This document shows, piece by piece, positions 22,247 through 28,785 of a stretch of DNA of 30,636 nt. The notes under the pieces are model-generated. The model was not told the origin of the DNA. It made no database searches and worked only from the letters and a program-made list of their open reading frames with translations. The DNA is taken from positions 1 to 30,636 of the forward strand of contig JACPLZ010000044.1 of NCBI GenBank assembly GCA_016186245.1, written 5' to 3'. A program made the translations under genes and the position numbers. Numbering within the stretch: the first letter of the stretch is position 1; every line of letters starts with the position of its first letter. Origin of the DNA: Candidatus Peregrinibacteria bacterium. GTDB taxonomy: Bacteria > Patescibacteriota > Gracilibacteria > UBA1369 > LOWO2-01-FULL-3.

Positions 22247-23022
22247 TAAAAATTGTACTTTTCAACAACAAGTTTCTCAAACCGGCCAAAGCAAAAATTT
22301 CCATTTTTTCAGATGCTTTTGCACGTGGATATGGGGTTTTTGAGACCCTAAAAGCCTGTGGGAAAAAAGCGATTTTTCCTGAGGAACATATCAGCCGGCT
22401 TCTAAATTCCGCAAAAATGATCGGCCTCGCCTGCAGATACAATAAAAAACAGCTTTTAAATCAATTGTCCAAAATTGTCAGAAGATCATCTAACCGGCAT
22501 CAGCGCCTGAAAATCATTGCAATTCCAGAAGGAATTATTTTTACCTCTGAAAAATTAAAACAAGCAAACGTAACACATGGAATAGAATGTGTTTTTATCA
22601 GCCGAACCAGATCCATTCCGGAGGTCAAATCAATTTCCTGTCTTCCATCTTTTTTAAGCCATAAAGAGGCTGTAGAAAAAGGATTTTTTGAAGCAATCCT
22701 GACAGATAAAAAAGGAAAGGTTTATGAGGGAGCATATTCCAATTTATTCTGGTTTGAAAAAAATACTCTCTGTACACGGGAAAAAGATATTTTGCCGGGA
22801 ATAATCCGCGATAAAATTTTACGAATTTCCCCATTCAAAATTAAATTCAAAACAATCACCGCAAAAAAACTGCTTCAGGCAGACGAAATTTTTCTTACAA
22901 ACAGCATTTTTGACATCGCCTCAGTGATCAAAATAGGCAATCAAAAAATAGGGGATGGAAAGCCGGAAAAAAACACAATGAAAATTATAAAAAGTTATAA
23001 AAATTTTTCCAGGAATTTCTAA
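22243..23022 (+). CDS. pabC: 4-amino-4-deoxychorismate lyase PabC-like (class IV aminotransferase fold)
   Basis: PabC eliminates pyruvate from aminodeoxychorismate to give p-aminobenzoate. The PLP fold-type IV pattern is clear: SIFSDAFARGYGVFETLKAC, EEHISRLLNSAKMIGL, the catalytic lysine region AILTDKKGKVYEGAYSNLFW and CTREKDILPGIIRDKIL, with ADEIFLTNSIFDIASV near the end. It has 259 residues. Start is TTG at 22243 overlapping the pabB stop (TTGA), so it is the last coupled gene of the folate operon. A branched-chain or D-amino-acid aminotransferase has the same fold, but the operon context favours PabC. The stop lies in the left arm of family-E copy 3. Confidence 0.88.
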   Translation: MIKIVLFNNKFLKPAKAKISIFSDAFARGYGVFETLKACGKKAIFPEEHISRLLNSAKMIGLACRYNKKQLLNQLSKIVRRSSNRHQRLKIIAIPEGIIFTSEKLKQANVTHGIECVFISRTRSIPEVKSISCLPSFLSHKEAVEKGFFEAILTDKKGKVYEGAYSNLFWFEKNTLCTREKDILPGIIRDKILRISPFKIKFKTITAKKLLQADEIFLTNSIFDIASVIKIGNQKIGDGKPEKNTMKIIKSYKNFSRNF

Positions 23023-23134
23023 AAATTGCTGCAATGCAAGGCGACAAGCCATTTACGCATGAGCCGTACTTGCCGGTACGGCAAAAAGTAAATGGCGTAG
23101 TCAACGCAGCAGTGCAAAATTTTTAGGAATTCCT
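23011..23134. repeat. Family-E palindromic element, copy 3 (between convergent genes)
   Basis: Outer arms 23011-23028 and 23115-23134 are nearly complementary and overlap both the pabC stop (23020-23022) and the DedA stop (23135-23133). Inner stems are GCCATTTAC/GTAAATGGC and GCCGTAC/GTACGGC. Shared core blocks CAATGCAAGG and CAACGCAGCAGTGC match copies 1 and 2. Confidence 0.75.
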
Positions 23135-23645
23135 ATAATTTCAGCCCGGCAACATAGGAAACCACCGCCAAAAACGTTACCCACACCCCCGACCCCAAAA
23201 TAGTATAAAAAATAAACGGCCAAATCGGCATCTTCACAAACCCCGCAGGAAGAGAAATCATCTGTCTTATCCCAGGCAAAAGCCTGCCGATAAAAGTCGA
23301 TAGATTGCCATATTTCAGAAAATAATGTTCGGCTTTTTCCACTTTTTTACGGTTGATTAACAGATATTTTGCCCATTTTTTCTCAGCCAGAATATACACC
23401 AGCGGCCGACCCAAAAAATACGCCAGATAATAATTTATCAGCGCCCCGGCCAGACTGCCAAAAACACCAAAAACAATGATAAAAATAAGATTAAACTCGC
23501 CCTTTGCCGCCAGATAGGCCGCAGGCGGAATAACAACCTCGGATGGAAAAGGAACAAACGAGCTTTCCACAGTCATCAGTAAAAAGATCCCCGTATATCC
23601 GAGATCTTGAGTAAACCCCAAAAGAGTCTGAATAAAACCGTCCAT
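23133..23645 (-). CDS. DedA-family membrane protein
   Basis: This 170-residue protein has four to five hydrophobic helices. The family motifs are present: ESSFVPFPSEVVIPPAAYLA near the N-terminus, GALINYYLAYFLGRP, and FIGRLLPGIRQMISLPAGFV in the C-terminal half, including the conserved R in GRLLPGIR. DedA proteins include undecaprenyl-phosphate or phospholipid translocases, so a link to MurJ-dependent wall synthesis is plausible. The start is ATG at 23645, 6 nt after an extended -10 (TGCTATGAA). Upstream codons to 23708 would run into the tRNA gene. Confidence 0.9.
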   Translation of the reverse strand: MDGFIQTLLGFTQDLGYTGIFLLMTVESSFVPFPSEVVIPPAAYLAAKGEFNLIFIIVFGVFGSLAGALINYYLAYFLGRPLVYILAEKKWAKYLLINRKKVEKAEHYFLKYGNLSTFIGRLLPGIRQMISLPAGFVKMPIWPFIFYTILGSGVWVTFLAVVSYVAGLKL

Positions 23646-23651
23646 ATAAAA

Positions 23652-23660
23652 TTCATAGCA
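23652..23660 (-). promoter_or_regulatory. Extended -10 box directly before the DedA start codon
   Basis: On the minus strand TGCTATGAA is followed by TTTTAT and then ATG at 23645. The 6-nt spacing predicts a leaderless message. Confidence 0.45.
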
Positions 23661-23708
23661 AAAAAAAGAAAAATTTGCTAACTTCGTTAAGTACTTCTGC
23701 AAGTACAT

Positions 23709-23795
23709 GCCCAGGTGGTGGAACTGGCAGACACGCGAGACTCAAAATCTCGTTCCCGCAAGGGAGTGAGGGTTCAAGTCCCTCCTTGGGCACCA
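23709..23795 (+). tRNA. tRNA-Leu (anticodon CAA)
   Basis: Class II tRNA of 87 nt. Acceptor GCCCAGG pairs with CTTGGGC (one G-T pair), and the D arm contains GGCAGA. The anticodon stem CGAGA/TCTCG encloses loop CTCAAAA, with CAA at positions 34-36. A long variable arm (CCCGCAAGGG) and T arm GAGGG-TTCAAGT-CCCTC follow. The 3' CCA is encoded. It reads UUG codons. A P4 hairpin starts three nt after the CCA. Confidence 0.97.
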
Positions 23796-23797
23796 TA

Positions 23798-23820
23798 GAT
23801 TTTTGACGAAGGCAAAAATC
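23798..23820. repeat. Short hairpin P4 after tRNA-Leu
   Basis: GATTTTTG-ACGAAGG-CAAAAATC followed by CTTTCC, directly after the tRNA CCA end. It could serve as the tRNA transcript's 3' hairpin. Confidence 0.5.
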
Positions 23821-23864
23821 CTTTCCACATTCCAGCAATTCCGCTCACCGAATTCACCAGTTCA

Positions 23865-23873
23865 TGCTATCAT
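23865..23873 (+). promoter_or_regulatory. Extended -10 box directly before the obgE start codon
   Basis: TGCTATCAT (TG at 23865-23866, hexamer 23868-23873) lies 6 nt before ATG at 23880, predicting a leaderless obgE-pth message. Confidence 0.5.
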
Positions 23874-23879
23874 CTCCGC

Positions 23880-25172
23880 ATGTTTTGCGATGAACTCAAA
23901 ATCAAACTGATTGCAGGAAAAGGCGGCGATGGCGCCGTCAGCTTTCGCAGGGAAAAATTCGTGCCCAGAGGGGGACCGGACGGCGGTGATGGCGGGATTG
24001 GCGGCGACATAATCATCAAAGTAAATCCCCAGCTCAACACTCTAAGCCACCTCACCCACACCAAAACCTACCGGGCCGAACATGGCACAAACGGCCGTTT
24101 TCAAAAAATGCACGGAAAAAATGCAAAACACCTCATCTTGGAAGTACCAATAGGCACAATCGTTTTTACTGCAGACAAATATCAACAACTCGCAGACCTC
24201 AATAACAGCAACGATGAATTTATAGCCGCAAAAGGCGGTAGAGGAGGCCGCGGCAACGCCAGCTTTGTCAGCTCAACATACCGCGCGCCACGTTTCGCCG
24301 AAAACGGCGAACCAGGCGAAGAAAAAGAAATCCTCCTCGAGCTCAAACTAGTCGCCGACATCGGCATCATCGGCCTGCCATCCTCCGGCAAATCAACGCT
24401 TATCTCCGTCATAAGCAACGCACGGCCAAAAATCGCCGCTTACCATTTCACAACTCTTATTCCAAATCTCGGAGTTGTCGACATGACCAAATTTGGCGGT
24501 TCCCCAAGCGATTCTTTCATTGTCGCTGACATTCCCGGACTCATCGAAGGAGCCCACCAAGGCAAGGGTCTCGGCATCCAATTCCTCAAACATATTTCCC
24601 GCACAAAACTGCTTGTGCACCTCATTGATGGCACTTTGGACAATACCAAAAAAAATTACCAGATTATCAACAAGGAATTAAAAGCATTCGATAAAAATCT
24701 CGCCAAACGTCCACAAATAGTTGTGCTGAACAAAATAGACATGCTGACAGAAGAGCAGATCAAGGAAAAAATCAAAGAGCTTGGCAGAATAAAGAGCTTC
24801 CAAATTTCCGCCCTGGCAAAAACAAACCTCAAACAGCTCCTTTTTGAAATCAGCAAACAACTCATAAAACTTAAAGAAAAAACACCCCCGGCGCCGGCAA
24901 AAAAGCCAATTCCAGTTTTGCAGCCCCATCTCGATCAGGAAAAATTCAAAATAGAACAAATCATTCAGAAAAAAGATCACAAAATTTTTGTAATCACCGG
25001 CCAACGCATCGAACAAATTGCCACCATGACCAATATCATAAATCCCGAAGGCCTGGAAAGAATGTATCACTACATCGAACGTTTCGGCATTCAGCGAACT
25101 GTCGAAAGACAGCATGCCCAATTTGGTGATATAATCCGCATCAAAGATAAAAATATTCCATACCGCCAATGA
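23880..25172 (+). CDS. obgE: GTPase ObgE/CgtA
   Basis: Obg is an essential GTPase tied to 50S maturation and stress signalling. The N-terminal glycine-rich Obg fold (AGKGGDGAVSFRREKFVPRG, then GPDGGDGGIGGD) spans about residues 1-160. The GTPase domain has GLPSSGKSTLIS (about 165), YHFTTLIPNLGVVD, DIPGLIEGAHQGKGLG and NKID. The P loop reads GLPSSGKS instead of the usual GxPNxGKS, still a valid Walker A. A C-terminal OCT domain is present (KIFVITGQRIEQIATMTN onward). 430 residues. The stop overlaps the pth start (ATGA). Confidence 0.95.
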   Translation: MFCDELKIKLIAGKGGDGAVSFRREKFVPRGGPDGGDGGIGGDIIIKVNPQLNTLSHLTHTKTYRAEHGTNGRFQKMHGKNAKHLILEVPIGTIVFTADKYQQLADLNNSNDEFIAAKGGRGGRGNASFVSSTYRAPRFAENGEPGEEKEILLELKLVADIGIIGLPSSGKSTLISVISNARPKIAAYHFTTLIPNLGVVDMTKFGGSPSDSFIVADIPGLIEGAHQGKGLGIQFLKHISRTKLLVHLIDGTLDNTKKNYQIINKELKAFDKNLAKRPQIVVLNKIDMLTEEQIKEKIKELGRIKSFQISALAKTNLKQLLFEISKQLIKLKEKTPPAPAKKPIPVLQPHLDQEKFKIEQIIQKKDHKIFVITGQRIEQIATMTNIINPEGLERMYHYIERFGIQRTVERQHAQFGDIIRIKDKNIPYRQ

Positions 25173-25729
25173 AAATCATCGCCGGACTGGGCAATATCGG
25201 GGATAAATATGCCAAAAACCGCCACAATATCGGTTTTATGGTAATTGATAAATTTGCGGAAGAATTGAATGCCGAATGGAAAGATGACAAAAAACTCCAG
25301 ACCATCACCGCAAAAGCAGAATATCAAAATCAGAAATTACTGCTGGTAAAACCGACAACATTGATGAACAGATCAGGCGAAGCAATCGGCCAAATTCTCA
25401 ATTTTTTCAAAGAATCGCCGGAAAATTTTTTGGCAATTTATGACGACCTTGATCTGCCGCTGGGAAAAATCCGTTTCAGGAAAGAAGGATCCGCCGGCAC
25501 CCATAACGGCATGAAATCACTGATTACCCATCTTGGAACTGAAAATTTTCCGCGTTTGCGTCTGGGAATAGAGAGCAGAGGAGTAACCGCTTCCAAAGCC
25601 ATCGAAACCAGCGATTTTGTGCTGTCAAACTTTACTTCTGAAGAATGGCCGACTGTGAAAACATCTATCGAAATGGCGATTACCGAATTAAAAAAAATAT
25701 TAAACCAAAAAAAACCCGAAAAAGTTTAG
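25169..25729 (+). CDS. pth: Peptidyl-tRNA hydrolase
   Basis: Pth releases peptides from peptidyl-tRNA after aborted translation. The N-terminal motif AGLGNIGDKYAKNRHNIGFM contains the catalytic His (NRHN); the family's usual P after GLGN is I here. KPTTLMNRSGEAIGQ, the acidic IYDDLDLPLGKIRFRKEGSA and THNGMKSLITHLGT follow. 186 residues, normal. The ATG overlaps the obgE stop, so the two are co-translated. Confidence 0.95.
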   Translation: MKIIAGLGNIGDKYAKNRHNIGFMVIDKFAEELNAEWKDDKKLQTITAKAEYQNQKLLLVKPTTLMNRSGEAIGQILNFFKESPENFLAIYDDLDLPLGKIRFRKEGSAGTHNGMKSLITHLGTENFPRLRLGIESRGVTASKAIETSDFVLSNFTSEEWPTVKTSIEMAITELKKILNQKKPEKV

Positions 25730-25730
25730 C

Positions 25731-25759
25731 TTGACCAAAAGCATAATATTCTCTACATT
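25731..25759 (+). promoter_or_regulatory. Promoter of rplU
   Basis: TTGACC (25731-25736), a 17-nt spacer and TACATT (25754-25759) form a near-consensus housekeeping promoter. The predicted start near 25766 leaves a leader of about 20 nt to ATG at 25786. Confidence 0.6.
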
Positions 25760-25785
25760 ATCCGAGAATTTTTACTGAAAAACCC

Positions 25786-26208
25786 ATGTTTGCAATCGTA
25801 GAAACAAATGGCGCTCAATACAAGGTTACAACAGGTACAATCCTGGAATTGAACCGTATCGATGCAAAAGACGGTAAAACTGTAAATTTCGATAAAGTTC
25901 TTCTGATCAGCGATGCCACAGCCACCAAAATCGGCACTCCGTATGTAAAAGGAGCCTACGCCATCGCAAAAATCGTTTCTCATCAAAAAGGAGATAAGGT
26001 CAGAACGTTTAAGATGCGTTCCAAAGACCGATACCGCAGAAACAAGGGACACAGACAACAGCTAACGACAATAGAAATAACAGATATAAAAGCAAGTGGC
26101 AGCGAAAAATTAGAGCCGGCAAAAACTCAAACATCAGCAAAAGAATCAGCACCAAAGACACCCAAAAAAGCCTCCGCAAAACCTCCAGAAAAGAAGACTG
26201 CAAAATAA
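25786..26208 (+). CDS. rplU: 50S ribosomal protein L21 with a Lys/Ala-rich C-terminal tail
   Basis: Residues 1-103 are L21: MFAIVETNGAQYKVTTGTIL, DKVLLISD, GTPYVKGAYAIAKIVSHQKG and KVRTFKMRSKDRYRRNKGHR with the usual QQLTTIEI ending. It binds 23S rRNA. About 37 further residues rich in K, A, P, S and T form a probably disordered basic tail, making it longer (140) than typical L21 (about 103). rpmA (L27), the usual neighbour, is not here; the next gene is convergent rluD. It has its own promoter after pth. Confidence 0.93.
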   Translation: MFAIVETNGAQYKVTTGTILELNRIDAKDGKTVNFDKVLLISDATATKIGTPYVKGAYAIAKIVSHQKGDKVRTFKMRSKDRYRRNKGHRQQLTTIEITDIKASGSEKLEPAKTQTSAKESAPKTPKKASAKPPEKKTAK

Positions 26209-26214
26209 TTGGCA

Positions 26215-26235
26215 GATTTTCGCGAAGCGAAAATC
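26215..26235. repeat. Short hairpin P4 after rplU
   Basis: GATTTTCGC-GAA-GCGAAAATC followed by CTTTTT, seven nt after the rplU stop. The stem and trailing T run are compatible with an intrinsic terminator. Confidence 0.55.
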
Positions 26236-26257
26236 CTTTTTCCCTCCCAAACATTCT

Positions 26258-26410
26258 TGTCATGATGAGCCCATAGTTTGTCATCCCGAGCTTCGTAGTT
26301 TGTCATCCTGCAGATTTTTGCTCCGCAAAAATCCTTTCTCCTCTCCCGCATCAACTCGTTTCAGTATCCATCTCATAGATGCCGAAACAAGTTCGGCATG
26401 ACACAATCAT
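26258..26410. repeat. Composite repeat tract between rplU and rluD
   Basis: The convergent gap holds a partial P2 (GTCATGATGAGCC at about 26259), two P3 halves (GTCATCCCGAGC, GTCATCCTGCAG), a P4 hairpin at 26313-26333 (GATTTTTGC-TCC-GCAAAAATC), and a full P3 palindrome ATGCCGAA-ACAAG-TTCGGCAT at 26379-26399. Compared with the P3 copy at 17563 the loop ACAAG is identical while two stem pairs have changed together. No gene is seen here. Confidence 0.75.
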
Positions 26411-26414
26411 GACA

Positions 26415-27098
26415 TCACTTTTTGATCTTACCCATCACCTCCTCCAGCCCTTCTGGCAACCCAGCCTCCACTTTCACAATCTTTCCACCATCCAGCGACC
26501 TGAATGTTATTTTCCAGGCGTGCAAAAATTGCCGTTCCAAGCCATATTTCTTCACAAACGCAGCATTAAACTTTCTATGACCATAAACATCATCACAAAC
26601 CACAGGATGCTTGATTGCCGCAAAATGCACACGGATTTGATGCATTCTGCCAGTTTCAATTCTCACTTGAAGTAAACTCACATCACCAAATTCTTTCAAA
26701 ACTCTGAAATGAGAAATCGCCCTTCGGCCATCCAGGCTCACACCCATTTTCCGTTTATCGGAAAGCCGGCGCGCAATCGGAGAATCAATTATCCCTTCCT
26801 TATGCTCCAAAATTCCCTTAACCAGAGCCAGATAAATCTTCTCAACTTTATGCTCCTTAAACTGCATGCGTAGATTTTCCAGACTCTCATTATTTTTTGC
26901 GATTATCAAAACACCGGATGTATCCTTATCCAGCCGATGCACAAGCCGACCATCACCAATCTTATCTTTCATCAAGTCCACAAGCGTCTTACCGGCATAT
27001 TTCCCGCCGGCATCAGGATGCACCACCAGCCCAGCAGGTTTGTTCACGACAAAACAGGCTTTATCTTCGTACAAAATTGGTGGCAAGTTATTATTCAT
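26415..27098 (-). CDS. RluD-family 23S rRNA pseudouridine synthase
   Basis: This 227-residue protein has the RluA/RluC/RluD family signature: VVNKPAGLVVHPDAGG, then GRLVHRLDKDTSGVLIIAK with the catalytic Asp in HRLDKDTSG, IETGRMHQIRVHFAA and HPVVCDDVYG. It lacks the N-terminal S4 domain, so it is a short form; the rRNA or tRNA target cannot be assigned. Its ATG overlaps the stop of the upstream TrmB-like gene (ATGA), so the two form one unit. Confidence 0.9.
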   Translation of the reverse strand: MNNNLPPILYEDKACFVVNKPAGLVVHPDAGGKYAGKTLVDLMKDKIGDGRLVHRLDKDTSGVLIIAKNNESLENLRMQFKEHKVEKIYLALVKGILEHKEGIIDSPIARRLSDKRKMGVSLDGRRAISHFRVLKEFGDVSLLQVRIETGRMHQIRVHFAAIKHPVVCDDVYGHRKFNAAFVKKYGLERQFLHAWKITFRSLDGGKIVKVEAGLPEGLEEVMGKIKK

Positions 27099-27862
27099 TT
27101 CTTTAATCCTTTCCAGGTTGCTTCAAAAATATGTCTATGTAAAGCCGCAATTTCCTTACTTTCTATCAATACTCCATACTCTTCCCCTTTATCAAGATGC
27201 AAAATCGCCACTTTATCATCATAAATAGTCATACAATCATCAAATATTCCCCAGGCAGACTGATCCTTTACATACAAAATGTCTGACCTTCCCCTGGGAT
27301 AATTTTCCTTAAAGAAAAGACGCGCATTCCTAGTATCCGGGACAACCGCCCTTAATTGCTTCCGGTTTTTCATTTTCACAATGCCATAATCCAGAAAAAA
27401 ATTTTTCAAACCAGCCAAAAACCATTTTTCAAGAGGAAGATAAACATAAAAATAATCCTTTGAGCCAATCAAAGAATTGCCCATGACATTTTTCACGCCA
27501 TCAATTCCTTCAAAATAACTGACCATCGGCTTCTTAAAATCATATTTACCAATCATCGACCGCAATTTTGGAATAGCCATCAGCAGTTCAGTCCGATGAT
27601 ATTCTAAAATACGGCTCCTGGTATCCACATAACCAATCAGCAAATTTGGGTCGTTGGCGGAAAAATACTGAATCCCATTATGCCTGCGGCTTGAAACAAT
27701 GCCCTTTTTGACAAGCCCTCTCAATATCGCATACGCGCTCGACCTGTTTAACGACACGCCTTTTGACAATGTGCTGGCAGGCAGCATCCCCATTCTAAGC
27801 AGCGCCATATACACCAGCACCTCGCTTTTGCTAAAACCGATTTTGAGCATATTTTCTTCCAT
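27095..27862 (-). CDS. TrmB-like transcriptional regulator
   Basis: The N-terminal winged helix matches the TrmB family: MLKIGFSKSEVLVYMALLRM, ASTLSKGVSLNRSSAYAILR and GLVKKGIVSSRRHNGIQYFS. The C-terminal part (about residues 100-255: MVSYFEGIDGVKNVMGNSLI, WGIFDDCMTIYDDKVAIL) resembles the effector or PLD-like half of such regulators. Two earlier starts (TTG 27874, ATG 27871) lie at or upstream of the predicted transcription start of a TTGACT-16-TATATT promoter, so ATG at 27862 is chosen (255 residues). It is coupled to rluD and follows another TrmB-like gene by about 60 nt. The target is unknown. Confidence 0.8.
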   Translation of the reverse strand: MEENMLKIGFSKSEVLVYMALLRMGMLPASTLSKGVSLNRSSAYAILRGLVKKGIVSSRRHNGIQYFSANDPNLLIGYVDTRSRILEYHRTELLMAIPKLRSMIGKYDFKKPMVSYFEGIDGVKNVMGNSLIGSKDYFYVYLPLEKWFLAGLKNFFLDYGIVKMKNRKQLRAVVPDTRNARLFFKENYPRGRSDILYVKDQSAWGIFDDCMTIYDDKVAILHLDKGEEYGVLIESKEIAALHRHIFEATWKGLKK

Positions 27863-27874
27863 CGCTAACATCAA

Positions 27875-27902
27875 AATATAGACCGGGACAAAACACAGTC
27901 AA
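27875..27902 (-). promoter_or_regulatory. Promoter of the TrmB-like/rluD unit
   Basis: TTGACT (27902-27897), 16-nt spacer, TATATT (27880-27875) on the minus strand. The expected start is about 6 nt before ATG at 27862, so upstream ATG/TTG codons are not transcribed. Confidence 0.6.
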
Positions 27903-27922
27903 TCCTTCAGGCTCAATTTTTC

Positions 27923-28672
27923 TCAAGCAATTGAGAACAAATTGCGAAAATGATCGAAAATAAAACGCTGTGAATCAGCCACAACTTTCGATTTCACAAT
28001 AACCGAAGTGGAATTTTTTTGATCGGCAAAATCATTAAACATCACATAATTTCCCGTGTCGGAAAAAATAGTCCATCGGCCTTTATAATTAAAATCAAGC
28101 ACTTTAATATCCGCATTGTATTTTTTCATATCGTCCTTCCGCGCCATGCAGGCGGTATACGGCCCATTGGTTGTGCACAGAGCCAAATTATTGGCCATTT
28201 GTTTAAAACGGTTTCGCCTGAACGTAAAAACTTTATCAATTCCGCCAAGCATCGGCACAAATCCCTCAAGATCGCCAAAATCCAAACAGGTATCGTATTT
28301 TACTTCAGCCATCATCATATATCTGTCCATAAATTTGCTTTTTTCCTTATGCACTTCAAAATTTTCCACCGCCTCAATCGGAATTTTTACAAACGGAGAA
28401 AACGCTTTTATTTTTCGAATCAATGCGGAGTTATCAAGTTTTGAAGCAAGCGCATCCAAAGAAAGCACATACATACCTTCATGGCCGTTCATCACCAATT
28501 CCAATGCTTCCAGCTTCTCAAAAGCCCGATAAACCTTATTACGGTTAAAGCCGGTGCGGTTTACAAGTTCCCATTTATTTTGGGCGGGAGACTGTTTTAA
28601 TTCCAGATAAACAACTGCCTCGGCTTCCGTAAGCCCGGCTTCCAATAACAGTTCTTTTAAATCGTTATACAT
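27923..28672 (-). CDS. TrmB-like transcriptional regulator (second)
   Basis: This 249-residue protein has a winged-helix start (LKELLLEAGLTEAEAVVYLE, NKWELVNRTGFNRNKVYRAF, KLEALELVMNGHEGMYVLS) like TrmB family members, and a C-terminal domain with YDTCLDFGDLEGFVPMLG and WTIFSDTGNYVMFNDFADQK. It is a distant paralog of the next gene, sharing the layout but little sequence. It is divergent from tyrS; its ATG is 8 nt after a TTTAAT box. A regulatory effect on tyrS or on its own promoter is possible but not shown. Confidence 0.78.
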   Translation of the reverse strand: MYNDLKELLLEAGLTEAEAVVYLELKQSPAQNKWELVNRTGFNRNKVYRAFEKLEALELVMNGHEGMYVLSLDALASKLDNSALIRKIKAFSPFVKIPIEAVENFEVHKEKSKFMDRYMMMAEVKYDTCLDFGDLEGFVPMLGGIDKVFTFRRNRFKQMANNLALCTTNGPYTACMARKDDMKKYNADIKVLDFNYKGRWTIFSDTGNYVMFNDFADQKNSTSVIVKSKVVADSQRFIFDHFRNLFSIA

Positions 28673-28680
28673 AAGGATGA

Positions 28681-28709
28681 ATTAAAGCACTTTTTAATAC
28701 TTTCGTCAA
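28681..28709 (-). promoter_or_regulatory. Promoter of the second TrmB-like gene
   Basis: TTGACG (28709-28704), exactly 17-nt spacer, TTTAAT (28686-28681). The -10 ends 8 nt before ATG at 28672, predicting an almost leaderless message. Confidence 0.6.
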
Positions 28710-28772
28710 CACCCCAAGTCCATTTTTTCTCACTTTTATGAGAATTTTCTTTATCTTGAAGTCCCAATCAGT

Positions 28773-28778
28773 TAGAAT
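28773..28778 (+). promoter_or_regulatory. -10 box directly before tyrS
   Basis: TAGAAT lies 7 nt before ATG at 28786, with a weak TTTATC at 28750-28755 (17-nt spacer). There is no room for a T-box leader. The in-frame ATG at 28738 lies upstream of this box and is therefore unlikely to be the start. Confidence 0.45.
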
Positions 28779-28785
28779 CCCCCAT

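Noticed and set aside
28680..28785. T-box leader for tyrS
   Set aside because: No AGGGTGGnACCGCG-like block or specifier hairpin, and the promoter lies only 7 nt before the start codon.
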